Assembly: GCF_040183065.1 (NCBI RefSeq)
Contig: NW_027185519.1
Location: forward strand, 176,109-240,108
Origin: Periplaneta americana
Taxonomy: Eukaryota > Arthropoda > Insecta > Blattodea > Blattidae
Direction of reading: 5' to 3'
Length of the DNA: 64,000 bases
The position numbers and the translations under genes were made by a program. Positions 12,686 through 27,460 of this stretch are shown piece after piece. Each line of letters starts with the position of its first letter. Position 1 is the first letter of the stretch. Under the pieces are notes generated by a model. That model ran no database searches and was not told the DNA's origin. It worked only from the letters and a program-made list of their open reading frames with translations.

Positions 12686-13534
12686 GACAATAACATGAAC
12701 GTAAAGACTTTATGACAAACTTAAAATTAAATGAACACTAATGGCTACGAAATGTGTAAAAGTTGTTAAATGTGTGATATTGAGTTGATTTCAGTTAATT
12801 AAAATGTGAGTAGTAAAAATTACGAATGCTTACCTTTAACATGAGTACAGTGATGATTACCTGTCTAGGGTTAAGTAGTCGCGTGGTGAGTTTAGGAATT
12901 CCCAGACCACCTCTAAGATTGTTTAAAATAAAGGTATTGTAATCGTACGTTTCTGTCTTTTGTCAATAGTAACGTTGACCTTTCTTTTTCGAGAAAACAA
13001 AATCTGTTGTACAGTTAAAGGTACTGAAATAGTAAGAAATTTTCTGAAATCCCCACGCGTTTGCAAGTGTAAGTCTCTGTTGTAACCTGTTGATTTACGA
13101 GAGACTGTGTGTGCTTTCGTACAGTGTTTCTAAAATGTGCAGTAACGAGTCAGAAATCATTGGAATGTAGTGTAGGTGTGTTTGTTATAACCGGGAATCA
13201 ATCCGCAGTACTTGACCAATCAACTACGGGAAATATCAGAAAAATTGGCAGGAGTTAGCAAGAAAAACAAAGGTAAAATATCACGTGAACGAGCACCGAT
13301 ACCGAGCACTATGTACAATATACCCTAGAGAAAAAGACAAGAAAACAAAAGTCAACCGCTGCAAGTGTTACGAAGTGGTGTGTGAAACATATAATGAAGA
13401 ATGTCTGCGGGAAGCGCATCTAGTGAGATAAAGGGTGAAATGGAGGATTCTGCTAAAAATAAAGAAAGGAAGAAAAATGTTTACAGTTAATACAAGTATT
13501 GTTTTCTCTTGTGGGTTTATGTTTAGTATAATAG

Positions 13535-13588
<54 letters not shown>

Positions 13589-13858
13589 AAAGTGAAAAAA
13601 ATAACAGGTCTGTAATAATAATAGTTAATAATTCTGTAGTTCACTGCAAAAACTGTATAGCCATAAAAGGACAGATGATAATAACGTTGTTATCTTATTC
13701 TTGCTGCTGTGTAAGCCTAAGTTTCCACGTGAGGGATAGAAGAGACATGACAACATATAGCATTACAATTTGTTTAATGTGTATAAATTTCTTTAATACT
13801 GATTTTTCTCAGAACAAGCTGTGTGAGGGTTAAAGAGTTCTTGCACTGAAGCTCAGAA

Positions 13859-13918
<60 letters not shown>

Positions 13919-13941
13919 GTGTGAAGAGTTGTATCGGAAGT
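12686..13941. other. Terminal spacer with (TG)n and (ATT)n tracts (unit 1)
   Basis: No gene is supported. The (TG)25 tract at 13536-13585 and the (ATT)n tract near 13861-13918 vary in length between units and are the main length polymorphisms of the array. Confidence 0.6.
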
Positions 13942-15075
13942 GCTTTATAGACTAAATTAATAATTTCTATCTTAACTGAAATATTTACATTATATTTCAC
14001 ACAGTATAGTTACAGGTAGCATAAATTCAGATAATGGTTTTTATATGGGAATCTACTTCTTGTGTTTAGAGGCTACATTTATACAGAGTTAATAATTTCT
14101 CCCCTATGTAACATATTTCCATGAAATTTTATACGCATCTATGCAAAAACGAATTATGCTCGTGTAATTAGGGAATTAGGGAAAAATTAGTTTTTCTGAT
14201 AATTTTTAATGTTTTAATAGAAATTATGCTCCTAAAAGATGACTAGCCTGCCATATTTTTCGCAGTTGGTAACAAAATGCTAGATTCATGGATATACTCC
14301 ATAATTTAGTTGTTCATTATATGTTCAAGAAGTGTTGAATTTTTCTTGGAGAAATTAAGCTCCTTCATCCAGACTCTGAAAAGTGGCTGCTGTCGAATTC
14401 GTAAAGCGCCACCAAGAGATGAATATAACATCTAAGTTTGCAGGATGTAGCAGCTAAATTTTAAGCCGTATAGAGTTTAATATTTGATTAATGTGTGGGT
14501 AGAAGAATTGAAAGTTAACTCAGGTTTACTTGTAATGCACAGCCTGTTAAATATGTCGTAAAAAAAAAAAAAAAAAAAAAAACTAGTTGCACAAATCTCA
14601 GTAAACGTGCCAATTAAATGAATGCTAACGTATTATAGATTGCTTTTCGCGTATTAAATGAAAGTACACATCTTGTCCTATGACCTCCATAAGGGAAGGT
14701 TTAACAGTATAAAACAGCCACTGACCCCACGAACAAAAATCAACTGAAGAGCGTGACTTTAAAAAAAAAACTCATGTTTTGTCCCACCTCTTACTGATAT
14801 TGATGTTTTGTATGCTGTTGTGCACAATGCCTAGCTTTTGTTTAAGCCTAGATATTACTTAAACTTCGGTTATGATGAAGTTGATTTTCTTACATAGTTT
14901 TGCGTTCTGGACAACTGTGCGCCGGCATCTCTCGGAACATCCGAGATCAGGTCCCTATCCCCTCCACCGCAAAGTCAAATAGCGTCTGTCACTTGATTTT
15001 GAATATTAAACAAACATACCATCACGGCATTTCCGTTATGGCATCTGGTGTCATCAATAAGCTACAAATAAAGGA

Positions 15076-15122
<47 letters not shown>

Positions 15123-16368
15123 TAGCACAGTCACTGTCCTGAACAAGGTACGCAAGTATTATTTTAATTAATGCGTATCGCCTACCAGCCGCCGAAACTA
15201 TTCGACAGGAGAGTGAATATCCTACACGGTCCTGTAAAAATGTTCTGAATACACTAAATGACGTGTAATTTTTTTTCTATTATTAGGACAATTGAACGTG
15301 TCATTGCTCCTGCGGGTTGCTTTGTTTCACACCACAGAGAATTCAGGTTCTCAACCCCCCGGGATTCTAGAGATAAGAGAGCGATGAGGTTAAAGGAGTA
15401 GGCGTTTGTTCGTGTTTTTGTTTTTACTTTAGAAAAATTGCGAAACGTGACGCAATAGCGATAAGTTTTATGAACAAGTTTGCTGAATCGACCAATTGAA
15501 GGTAATTTATATTTTGCTAAAGAAGAGAGGAGATTAATGAAATCAGTTATTGTAATAATCGTAGTAGATTGAAGGAATTGTTTGTATTCAAACTCCTTTT
15601 TGAAATAAGCTGCTCGGATGCTTATCAGGGTGACGGTTATAAATGTTATCGTAATACCCACCCGAGGTCACAAAGGTCACAGTCTTCCGCTTGTCCTTTC
15701 CTAAGCAGACCACGTCTGTACTATCGAAAATAATGAGTCACAGTTATAGTTTCGTGAAAGTAAAAAATGTTAGATAGGAGACAAGTAGCTACTCTTATAC
15801 AATCATAATCACATTTTGTATCCAATATAGTATAAACGAGCTACATGTAAGTACTGTGTAAAGTTTCATTAAAACAATATATTATATATGAGACAAGTCA
15901 CTAATTTTTGTCAAAACGCATCGTCTATAAAGGGGTAGTTTCTCCTCTTATACAGTAGTGACTATAGTGCGAAGTTTCATGGAAATATGTCACATTTTTA
16001 GTCCAGCTAGATTTGCTTTCTGGACCACTTTGAGCCTTGGCGCTTGTGATCGGTCGGACGGAGGATCACTCGTCCCGGCGGCGTTAACCCTTAATTTGGT
16101 AAATATATATAATGTGCAATATTATAGAACTGTGAAATTTTTTTTTAATTTTCCTAAGAAACTTTGTTATCCATCGTTCTATTAAAAAATTGTTTATTAA
16201 CCTATAGGATACATTGCGATATTTGTCAAACAGGCTGTGGGAAAATGCTGATACGGTGAGGAATGGAAAGGGAGAAACCATTTATATTATTGAGGTGACC
16301 TTGAACTGAGGGTAGTAGGAACGAGACCTGGAGTACGGTACAACCGGCTCTTCCGAGAAATAACTAGT

Positions 16369-16384
16369 GGCCCTGAAAAGGGCC
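16369..16384 (-). promoter_or_regulatory. H3 mRNA 3' stem-loop (unit 2)
   Basis: Same 16-nt sequence and spacing as at 2429-2444. Confidence 0.95.
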
Positions 16385-16413
16385 TTTTTGCGGGCAGGAG
16401 TACCTTTGTTAAT

Positions 16414-17331
<918 letters not shown>

Positions 17332-17371
17332 ACTGCCTACACACGTCTGCTGCCGAATCCGTCGGCAAAAC

Positions 17372-17387
17372 GGCCCTTTTCAGGGCC
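17372..17387 (+). promoter_or_regulatory. H4 mRNA 3' stem-loop (unit 2)
   Basis: Identical to the unit 1 H4 stem-loop. Confidence 0.94.
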
Positions 17388-18578
17388 ATAAAATCCGTCT
17401 AAAAAGGGCAGTAGTTGTCGAGATTAATTTAATTCACCTTTACTGTGTGACCACTAGCTCAACAGGCCAGTGCGGAAAACAGAACTTATTTCGTAGGGGC
17501 ACTTCAGTATCAGCAAAAGACGTTGTAAGAAATGCCTCTCCGTTTTTCAAATGGGTCTGACCCCAACGCTTGGTATATCAAGTGGAAAGACCGGATTCCT
17601 CTGTGAAGCCTTGCTCCTCGGATTATGTTACCTGTTACTGTAAACTTCTGTAAGTCAATAATCACTGTCCGAAGAATTGGTGGGTAATATGACAACGCAG
17701 GTAGGCAATGCTCACCAGACCGTAACAAGGAACCGAGGGGATTGACACATACTGAACATCACATCACCACGTTTTTGCAATGCCAACTTTTAGGTCATAG
17801 GAATCCAGTGTGGTAAACACTGGGGAGAAGAGGTACACATCGCATGTCAGAACACAGGACTTCGTCCTGTCAGACAACTTCCACGTATAGCTTGCGTCAT
17901 TTCGGTTCGAACGAAACGACAGAGAGAGGGGAAATTCGAACGCAAATTGTCAAAGCCTTCGATTCCTACGAGAAGGTCATGTCATCATCTCAGTATTGGG
18001 GTTCCTGCGCGTGCGGCCAATATGTGCACCAACAAACAAACGCATTAGGAACTCTATTATAACGCCGTAAGTTGTTCACCAGTTATCGATTTCTTATTCA
18101 AAATTAGTTTCATTCGTAGTATGTAGTAAAGTAAACTAGTATATTCAAACGTATATGTCTAAAACCACGATGGGCACCAAAGAAGGGGACTTGTGATTAT
18201 TTTCACGATAATCTCCATTACTCTAATATGATAGAAATATATTACATAAATTTCGAAGCCAACTATGTACTTTGGCATCATCATCTAATTTAATTCGTAT
18301 TGTGTTAAATTATATAATAATAATGAAACCTTTCTATATGCATCAGTATAATGTGTTATCACACAATAGCCTAGTAAATGTACAACGGTTTCAAGTACTT
18401 CAGTGCGAACCTGGGACAACGACATCGTTCAGAGCACAAAATTACAGAATGATGATATTAAATCAGCCCACCGGTATAGAGAGAGAGAGAAAGTTGACAC
18501 GCGTAATGAAATTACATTACGAAGCCGTGAGAGAGGATTAACAATACTGGCTATTTCTGACTTTTGTGAGGTTAGTGG

Positions 18579-18594
18579 GGCCCTTAAAAGGGCC
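18579..18594 (-). promoter_or_regulatory. H2A mRNA 3' stem-loop (unit 2)
   Basis: Minus strand GGCCCTTTTAAGGGCC, same spacing to the H2A stop as in unit 1. Confidence 0.94.
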
Positions 18595-18612
18595 GTTTTA
18601 CGGAGAAGGGGC

Positions 18613-19011
<399 letters not shown>

Positions 19012-19185
19012 TTAACTACAAGAACGACGCCTCGCCCACGGTAACCTTCACTTTTACGCCAACGTCAATAATCGACAGCGGACCAATCGTAAAGTCACAA
19101 ACGTTTGCGCTGTTTCTATTGGCTCGCACTGGGAAGGCAGTACGGCATTGTCCCTGCGACTTAAATATTTTTCTCCCTCCGGGCT

Positions 19186-21083
19186 GACTTTAATGCATCC
19201 ACGACAATTCGGGAAGCACGCCCGATACCAAACTCCACCAACCGCCACTCTCCTCGGACCTTGGGAACTACCAGGCCACCCATCCCATCCCTCCTCCACC
19301 CCACCCCCCTCTCTATTGGACAGTGAATCTTCTTCTTCTTCTTCTTCTGAGGAAGAGGCAGAGGTTACTTCCATTCCACAAGAGGGGCCCTCAGAAGGGC
19401 CGGCTCCAAAACCTAGAGCAGAGAGGTCTCCTGTCCCTAAACCCACAGCAGAGAAGTCTCCCAACGGACCACCTCCCAGCTCTGAGGCGTCGTCTCACGA
19501 ATCCTCAGAAGGGAAGCGGTCCAACAGGCGCAAACCAATTCCCACAAAAGTATCCGGTTCGACTCCGGCAAGCCCCACTTCTCCCACTCCTCCTAACACC
19601 GCACAAGGAACCAAGACAAGGACAGTACTGAAAATACTGAACCACACAAAAAACGGCAACAACCCACTACACATAGAGCGACTAATGAAACAGTACCGAC
19701 TCGACATTCAAACTCCACGACAGTTCTGGGCACACACTACCAAGACAACTACACTCACATTCGCCACGATTGACGACGCGGAGAAGTTCGCTAGGGCAAT
19801 TCCCCTGTACAACTTCGGTCCGTCCGCAGAAATCAACATTACGCCTAGTGAATCAAGACAGAAACAGACCCGAAATAAAGAGATCAGTGTCGTCATGAAA
19901 AATGTCGACACGCTGATCTCTGAGGACGAACTAATGCAGATCCTGGCTGTAACACATCCAGGCATCACACGCATTAAGAGAATTATCTCCGCACAGACAG
20001 ACAAACCCACCAACTTAGTTAGAATTTTCACAAATGACATCACCACAGCAGACAAATTACTAGAAGGAATTAAACTTGCAGGACGGTACTACAGAGTAGA
20101 GCCATCACACGAGACAATCTTCCACCGACCGTGCCTTAACTGTGCACAATACGGCCATACAAGGACAAACTGCGACAAGCCCAAGACTTGTTTTAAGTGC
20201 GGCAAAAATCCCGACCTGTGCAACCACAACCGCCTATCCCAGATTAGGTATTGCGCCACGTGCAACAGCGACACCCATTATACGGGCCAAGCTCGCTGTC
20301 CAAAATATCCAAGGACTAATCTCATAACCTCCACCGATCCCACGCACGTCCCCATAGACACCCACAAACCAATACCGAAACCTATACCCAAACCATCACA
20401 GTCCGTTTTCAACCCAACACTTCCCAAACCCGAATTGTCTTATGCGGATGCAGCTAAGACAACGACAACCAAGACAAACACTACAGACGATCCACAGACA
20501 GAAAAAACAACTACGGAACAGCTGGTCGAGGGGGTTCTACGTTCTGCTATGCAGAAAATAGAATCCTACATTGACCGGCAACTAAACAGACTACAGGACG
20601 AAATAGTGACATTCACTATTTCTTTACTCACTACTGACACAAACCCTACGAAACGACACACGACACTTGCCACAGCCAACCAGGCAGCCAGACGGCTTCT
20701 ACGGAAACGAGTAGCCCACCACTTTGTTGGTAACAGGTTACGAGTTTCCCTAGCGCCACTACAAAAACGTGACTAGGACAGAACTGACCAGAGCACTGGA
20801 CTCTCCACCTCTCATTAACATCTGCGAGGCATGGTGCTCACTTCACTTCATTCATTTCATTCACAATTCAACTGATAACGTGTACATGTTCATAAAATCA
20901 TTCACAGGGGAAATACACTACTGTTAGATGAGAGGGCAAACGGCTTATAGCTGGGTACCTCGATCTAAAGTTAGAGAATTGCTTGTCGAGGAACCAATGG
21001 AGGCATGGGATGCTTACCCTGCCTGCCATTTTAAACATCATTCATTCTTTCTTCGTCCCCATTCATTCGTTCGTTCGGCGTTC
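19186..21083 (+). mobile_element. Jockey-type ORF1-only element, 5'-truncated, in the H2B promoter (unit 2)
   Basis: 1,898 bp flanked by a 4-bp GGCT repeat (19182-19185 and 21084-21087) at the H2B site also used in unit 1. The element starts inside ORF1, at a position equivalent to about 47165 of the unit 4 copy, encodes the rest of ORF1, and ends with a 3' UTR of about 300 bp and an (ATTC)/(GTTC)-rich tail. There is no ORF2. It is in the sense orientation of H2B, 20-24 bp downstream of the TAAATA box at 19162-19167. The body looks essentially identical to the inverted copy in unit 4, which suggests recent transposition. Confidence 0.95.
19193..20776 (+). CDS. Retrotransposon ORF1 (gag-like, zinc knuckle), N-terminally truncated
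   Basis: 527 residues counted from the first in-element ATG; the reading frame is open across the 5' junction. Order: a Pro/Ser-rich segment with a SSSSSSSEEEAE acidic stretch; a basic Pro/Thr/Ser linker; a PRE_C2HC-like region (about residues 155-300); zinc knuckles beginning CLNCAQYGHTRTNC, then CFKCGKNPDLC, then CATCNSDTH; a Pro/Lys-rich linker; and a C-terminal region with AMQKIESYID and AHHFVGNRL. This is the layout of jockey-clade ORF1 proteins, which bind element RNA. The H2B TATA box lies about 30 bp before the ATG, so a transcript from it would start at or next to this codon. Confidence 0.88.
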   Translation: MHPRQFGKHARYQTPPTATLLGPWELPGHPSHPSSTPPPSLLDSESSSSSSSEEEAEVTSIPQEGPSEGPAPKPRAERSPVPKPTAEKSPNGPPPSSEASSHESSEGKRSNRRKPIPTKVSGSTPASPTSPTPPNTAQGTKTRTVLKILNHTKNGNNPLHIERLMKQYRLDIQTPRQFWAHTTKTTTLTFATIDDAEKFARAIPLYNFGPSAEINITPSESRQKQTRNKEISVVMKNVDTLISEDELMQILAVTHPGITRIKRIISAQTDKPTNLVRIFTNDITTADKLLEGIKLAGRYYRVEPSHETIFHRPCLNCAQYGHTRTNCDKPKTCFKCGKNPDLCNHNRLSQIRYCATCNSDTHYTGQARCPKYPRTNLITSTDPTHVPIDTHKPIPKPIPKPSQSVFNPTLPKPELSYADAAKTTTTKTNTTDDPQTEKTTTEQLVEGVLRSAMQKIESYIDRQLNRLQDEIVTFTISLLTTDTNPTKRHTTLATANQAARRLLRKRVAHHFVGNRLRVSLAPLQKRD

Positions 21084-21105
21084 GGCTCATCATCAGACGA
21101 GCACC

Positions 21106-21477
21106 ATGCCCCCCAAAGCTTCCGGAAAGGCTGCCAAGAAGGCCGGCAAGGCCCAGAAGAATATTTCGAAGGGCGATAAGAAGAAGAAGCGCAAGAGGAA
21201 GGAGAGCTACGCCATTTACATCTACAAGGTTCTGAAACAAGTTCACCCAGACACGGGAATCAGTTCAAAGGCTATGAGCATCATGAACAGCTTCGTTAAC
21301 GACATCTTCGAGCGCATCGCCGCGGAAGCTTCGCGGCTCGCGCATTACAACAAGCGGTCGACCATCACCAGTCGGGAGATCCAGACAGCCGTCCGTCTCC
21401 TGCTACCCGGTGAGCTGGCCAAGCACGCCGTCAGTGAAGGGACCAAGGCCGTCACAAAATACACTAGTTCCAAGTAA
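21106..21477 (+). CDS. H2B: Histone H2B (unit 2)
   Basis: 123 residues, protein identical to unit 1. The start is fixed by MPPKASGK; the same frame is open further upstream into the retroelement tail, but those codons are not histone. The native TATA box (19162-19167) is now 1.9 kb away. A TTTTAAAC in the element 3' UTR near 21030, about 55 bp before the native initiator, is the nearest TATA-like sequence. Confidence 0.98.
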   Translation: MPPKASGKAAKKAGKAQKNISKGDKKKKRKRKESYAIYIYKVLKQVHPDTGISSKAMSIMNSFVNDIFERIAAEASRLAHYNKRSTITSREIQTAVRLLLPGELAKHAVSEGTKAVTKYTSSK

Positions 21478-21507
21478 GCGGGAGTGCTTGCTAGGGAATC
21501 AGCAACC

Positions 21508-21523
21508 GGCCCTTTTAAGGGCC
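21508..21523 (+). promoter_or_regulatory. H2B mRNA 3' stem-loop (unit 2)
   Basis: GGCCCTTTTAAGGGCC, as in unit 1. Confidence 0.94.
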
Positions 21524-22347
21524 ACAAGTTATTCATAACAGAGTAGATGAATGAAGAACAACAGCGGTTCCCACCGAGTGAAAATTTAAATAATCACCCC
21601 GATAACACTTCTAGGATAGATAATACATTATAGGCAGTCCATGGGAGACTTGGATCCACGAGGCAAATTCGTTTCCTTAATAGTTTCGTACGACTTATAT
21701 GAGAGCGCGGTGTCATTCCTACTCACTTGGCAGCATTAATTGTTGAGGGAAAACAACTTAGAAGGTAACTTGTCGACCGCGGGCATAATCCTTCCGCAGG
21801 CCACTACTGAGAATCTGTGGACATACGGGTAATCTATCTTTATTGAAACTCGGGTTCATAACATACGACTGATACTTTATATATCTGTCACGTAATCCAT
21901 CAAGAGACAAATGTCCCCCCCCCCCTAGTCAGTAGCGAGCTTCAGTCCATTCGTAGTAGCCGCCGGTGCAAGAAGTGAATTGAAGTTTGTGTGAAGTTCC
22001 GTAGTATGGCATGAAAATGATGTCGAAAATCCGACTACAGTTCCACAACCATGTGGTTGAAAGGAGGCTCCGCTGTTGAACAACAATCCACCTGTGGCTT
22101 AACTTAGAATGCCGACTAGCTGTTTTATTAATCCCGTGTCAATCCAGCAGTGTGTGACGTTGAAACGTAACCAAACTGCCGTTGATAGATAGATTTATCA
22201 TCTATCCCAATGACATCCAACGAGCTTGGTAATTTAGGTACAGAGTCTAAGCAGGCAGTTTACGTGTGTGTGTGAGCGAGTGCAGGTTTTATCGAGTGCA
22301 CCCCAATCCCATCGTCCTCAAGTGCCTACAGATTACGCAGTTTCATC

Positions 22348-22465
22348 GGCAACGGCCATACCATGTTGAAAATACCGGTTCTCGTCCGATCACCGAAGTC
22401 AAGCAACATTGGGCGTGGTCAGTACTTGGATGGGTGACCGCTTGGGAACACCACGTGCCGTTGGC
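22348..22465 (+). rRNA. 5S ribosomal RNA gene (unit 2)
   Basis: 118 nt identical to the unit 1 copy, including the position-2 G. Ten T residues (22468-22477) follow, one fewer than in unit 1. Confidence 0.9.
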
Positions 22466-23389
22466 GATTTTTTTTTTACGTCACTATTTCCAGCGTGTTC
22501 TAATAAGACTTATGGGATATTATGTTCCCTTCCCTATTCCAGCTATAGCTTGGATGATGACGCCGCTGCATAATTGTAGAGTAATTGATAATTCTTAAGT
22601 ACTTGCAGCTCCGTATTGAAACTTATGACTGGTAGCATATTCATATGAGACGGTTCACTTCTCTGCGTTTTCTCGAAGAAGGGAATATGTATTCAGGGGA
22701 TTGTGAACGTACCTCGCGCTCTCCCTAGAAGTTAGAGACATTTTAGGTAAAGAATGTAATATACTGTACATATATGGCTAATTAAAATCCCATTAGTTAC
22801 TACATTTCAGTGGGTAGTACAAATTCCATAATGAAAATATCTCTGTCCTAGTAGTTGTATCCTTTAAAGAAGCTCGTTGTTTTCCCATGATGAAGGGCAG
22901 AACTTGGTCGGTAGAAATTTAAACAGACTGCATTATCAGACCAGGCGTTATTTCAATATCAGCGTTTAGTTTAGGAAATATAGCAATAGCGGAGTTGGGA
23001 GAAGTAGTTATAGCATGTACAGTAAGTATAAACAGTTCGCTGTACTGTACAGTGAATATAAATATTTGAATGTACGATGGCAAAACATCAGACATACAGT
23101 ACGTAGCTCACATATCTTAAAAAATAAATAAATAAAAATAAAGAAGACATTCTGAGGAGTGAGTGGAAAGTGCATATTATAATGAATATTTTTAACTCTC
23201 AGTTGACATTGAGAGAGAAAGCCATGCATCGGGGAACCGGTGACTGTTTTTGCGTTACCTTCTGCTATTGGCGTTGTTGGTTAGTAACGAATGAAAGAGG
23301 TAGGACGCGGAATCAAATGTCAAAAAACGATAGGGAAATAATAGTAACTGGTTGTATTTCGATCGAGCTCGGCGTGCTGATTCACCAGT

Positions 23390-24821
23390 GGGGTGTTTCA
23401 CAAAGTTTACAATCTTTGGAAATTGTGAACTCTGTTTGTAAACTTCTGTTTCACAATCTTTGTTTGTAAAGGTGGACTGTACAAAGGAAATCAAATCTTT
23501 ACGAATGAAATTTTGCGCTCTTTACAAGTGATATGTTTGTTTCACAACGAAGGAGTAATTTTACAAACGTGTAAACTAAACTTTACTAGTGAAGTTAGCA
23601 CATTTTCTACAGTAGCCCTGTTGAAATAGCTTCTAATTGTGAATGAAAAAAATAAACACATATGTATAAAATCAATTTTATAGTAACAGGGTACCATTAA
23701 GAATTACACTGAAGCAGTTGTGATGTTATTGAGTAGTTCTAGCGACTCAGACGAAGATTTTGCATTTAGGCCTAACGTAGAATTTTCCGGCCACGTTCGT
23801 ATCATTGTACGAATATTAATGAAAGGTTTCGAATGAATCCCGCGCTATACTTCAGAATACCGCGTTAGTTCTTATATACGAGGAACGTATTTAATAAATA
23901 CTCGCACTTAAAGAAGAAAAACTTTGCACCGAAAACCAATCACTTAATAATGCAATGTCGGCATTACTTACGCAGTATTCTGAAGTCGTTCCGAATCCCA
24001 TTTCGCTGTAATCTCTCCTACAAGATATGGGACATCACATGCAACATCTGAAAGGGAAAAGTGGTGCCCTAACCACAAAGCGAGAACTGCATTGGTTGCA
24101 TAGTAGCTCTCAGTTCCCTGCGTTAGCAGATAAGAACGGAATTTATAAGATTACAGTGTGCAAAAGTTCACACATGGTAGTTGATGTTGTTACAAGATTG
24201 AAAAAACTCGAGGCGGGTTATTGATCACCGAATGTGCTTACTCGGGCAAAGGATTTTTATGCTCCTCCTGCTGGGTTCCCTAATGTTGGCGAGGTTATGG
24301 ATGAAACAATAAAATATACTGATGGACCAGCAGAGAGCGAAGTTGATTTTAATGGATGGACATGTTAGCTGCTCTATCAACTGCATATAACTACGTGGGT
24401 CAAATCCATTATTTATCAATTATTTGAATGAATTTCGCGCTAACTTTCGTCAGTTAAGTCGTAGGCTAATTAATGCATTGGTATGCTCGACCAATTGCAT
24501 GCCGCGAAACTCCGTTGTCGCCGATGTAGCAAAATCTAAATAAAATATATATAAAAAAATATAAACATGTCCATCGATAGTTCTAAAATTACAGCTACTT
24601 TACCTCTGATCCTTAGTGATTTTTGTAAACTGTCGTTGGCGATTTTGTTCAACCAATTATGCGTATTTGTAAGTTTGTTTCGCCGATTTTGTAAAGTTCG
24701 TTAAAACATACAAGTGAATAAGATTGCATTGTGAAACACAGTTAACAAGCATATGTAATATTTCCGTTGTTAATTGTATATTGTTAATTTGTAATTTGTT
24801 AGCGTTGTGAAACATGCCCCC
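23390..24821. mobile_element. Putative TIR DNA transposon (unit 2)
   Basis: Same element, ends and flanks as 8630-10061. It is part of the ancestral repeat unit, not a new insertion. Confidence 0.5.
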
Positions 24822-26931
24822 ATTTACCTTTAGAGGTAATATCTACATTAATATTTAGTTAAAATTTAAAGAAATTTTAAACGAATGGAAGCTGCATTTT
24901 AATTCACCCCAAATTACTATGTTCCCTTTCAGATTATCAGCTGTTGTTGTTGTTGTCGTTGTTGTATTGTAAGTTCTCACTTATTGTTAGCTAGCCGTAC
25001 CCGTTCGCTCCGCTCCACCTGTTAGAAATAAATATAAAGTAATTACATAATTAAAATAGGACGACTGATCCATGGAACAACTTTTACAACAGCGCAAGAT
25101 AATCTGCTTCGCATATTACCCAATTTTTTTTTAGCACTGCATTTATTGCATATATATTTTATGTATTTTAACACGATTCAATTGAGCATAGTTAAAATAT
25201 GAATTATTAAAATAATGGATTGCCAAGCTAAAGTACTATTACTGCATACTAAATCAATACACTCTCGTTGTTCGTTAATTCTCTGAGATTAAAATGCGTG
25301 TACATAAATATTATTTTAAGAAATACAGAAAACGAATGTACAAAATAGCCTATCAAATTTTCTGTGCATAAGAAGCTATTTTAATCTTACCTGTCCTCGA
25401 TTTACTCAGACGTTACTGTAATAACATTATAGCATTATGTCCATCTAGAGAAACTACAGTTTCCAATGGTGAAATAATAACTAATTATACAAATCAGTTA
25501 ATTTACGAGCTTGTGATATTACTTCATACAAACACAGAAACATTCCCTGTAGGCTATGTTTAATAGCTTTCGATTGTTTGTTGATGTCCAAGGCCCCTGT
25601 TTCGATTGTTGTTGTCCAAGGCCCCTTATAGACGAAGTCATTTGTTCTTAATTCATTGCACCGTCTTAGATAGCGTTATTTTAATTTTAAAACTCATTTA
25701 TCTCATTAAATATCAGTCCTATCAAAATGTTGTAAAAAAATAAAACTTAACGGAAATCATTTTTAAAGGAACATCTGTTATGTAACATTTTTTCTCAAAT
25801 ATCAATAATAAGCGAGATATTTCGATTTATTTAATTAAGGCCCCCTTATAACCCCCCTTTTAAATAAAGTATTTCGAATGCCATATAGCCTAAAATCTAA
25901 GTTACAACAAACTTAATTTATATTCCAGTTTTCATATAAATCGGTTCAGCCATTATCGCGTGAAAAGGTAACAAACATACAGACAGACATACAAACAAAA
26001 TTTTCAAAAATGCGATTTTCGGTTTCAGGGTGGTTAATTATATATGTTAGGACCAATTACTTTTGGAAAATCGAAACTTACCAGAAAAATTTCGGCTACA
26101 GATTTATTATTAGTATAGATAGTACGAGATACGACCGCAATTTTGTACGACTAGTGTAATGAAGGAATGCAAAAAATTATTTTGGAACTTTGCAATGTTA
26201 GTCTATCATTAAAATAAAATTAAATCTTAATTCGTCCCTTTTGCAGGAGTCTTCTTCATCCAGTATGTTGTTGGCTGATATGGAGGAGGAGGGGGGGGGG
26301 GACATGCTCTAAAGGGATAAAATTTGCTTAGCAAATCGATATGGTGACTAACGCTTGCAATGCGTCATAGCTATAATTGTACTGCGCGGTAATTTCAGAG
26401 TAATAAGAGTTCAGTTCAGGGATCTGCTAATTTCTTCATATTGTGTTCGGCAATGGAATAGTACCGCAGTAGCATTAAGAGGTTTTTATAATTTGAACTG
26501 ATATGTGCAGGTATATTGACCCCCCCCCTCCCACCGCTGGCCGACGCGGACTGCAATGACAACAGTAAGCCACACGTCATACGTAAGCCTTTCTTCTTCT
26601 TCTTCTTCTTTGCTCGCCTGGCAAATACAGTCTTGGATTTCACATATTCAATTTTTCACAGTCCCAACTCCCTTGCATGGACGTGTTTTCACGTACCTTT
26701 AAAGTTTCTCCTCTCATTCATTCAGTCTATTCGCAAGCCTGAGGGTTTTCCGTGGTTTTCCCTAAGGAGCTAAGACAAATGTAGGGATGAGCCCAGAAAG
26801 AAAAGGGCATTCACTTCCTTAGACCCTGGTAACTGCTCTTTCTAGAGGAAGGAGGAGGAGAAAGAAACCCCCCCACCCCCACCGACGTGGACTGCAATGA
26901 CAACAGTAAGCAACACGTTATATGTAAAGCC

Positions 26932-27009
<78 letters not shown>

Positions 27010-27460
27010 TACAATGGGACTAAAGGTGGTGTAGATACACTATGTCAAATGTGCCACAATCTTTCCTGCAATAGAAAGACGAGGCGCTGGCCACTAGCAA
27101 TATTTTACAACATGCTAAATATTGCAAGTATAAATTCATGGATAATTTATAGTTAGAAGAACTCAGAAAACAATATCAAGAAAACAATTCATTTTCCAAT
27201 TGTGTGAAGAGCTGACAAAACCGTGGATGCAGCACCGCTTTGCACGTCCTACTTTACACCGATCTCTGCGGGCAACAATTGAAGAACATCTGAACATTGC
27301 TGTGCAACAACAATGCCAGGTAATGCAGCCAGATGGTGAACGTACTGTTTGCTATAAATGTCCTGCAAAGAAGAGGAGAATGATGACAACATTTTGTGGA
27401 CTTTGCAAAAAGGGGTTCTGCAGAGAACATCGCGCTGTTGTTTGCACTAATTGTAAATAG
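27010..27460 (+). pseudogene. piggyBac-type transposase remnant (unit 2)
   Basis: Same broken remnant as in unit 1. The preceding (ATT)n tract is five repeats longer. Confidence 0.85.

Noticed and set aside
13435-13833. Open frame with a Cys-Val repeat
   Set aside because: Translation of the (TG)n microsatellite; length changes between units break any constraint.
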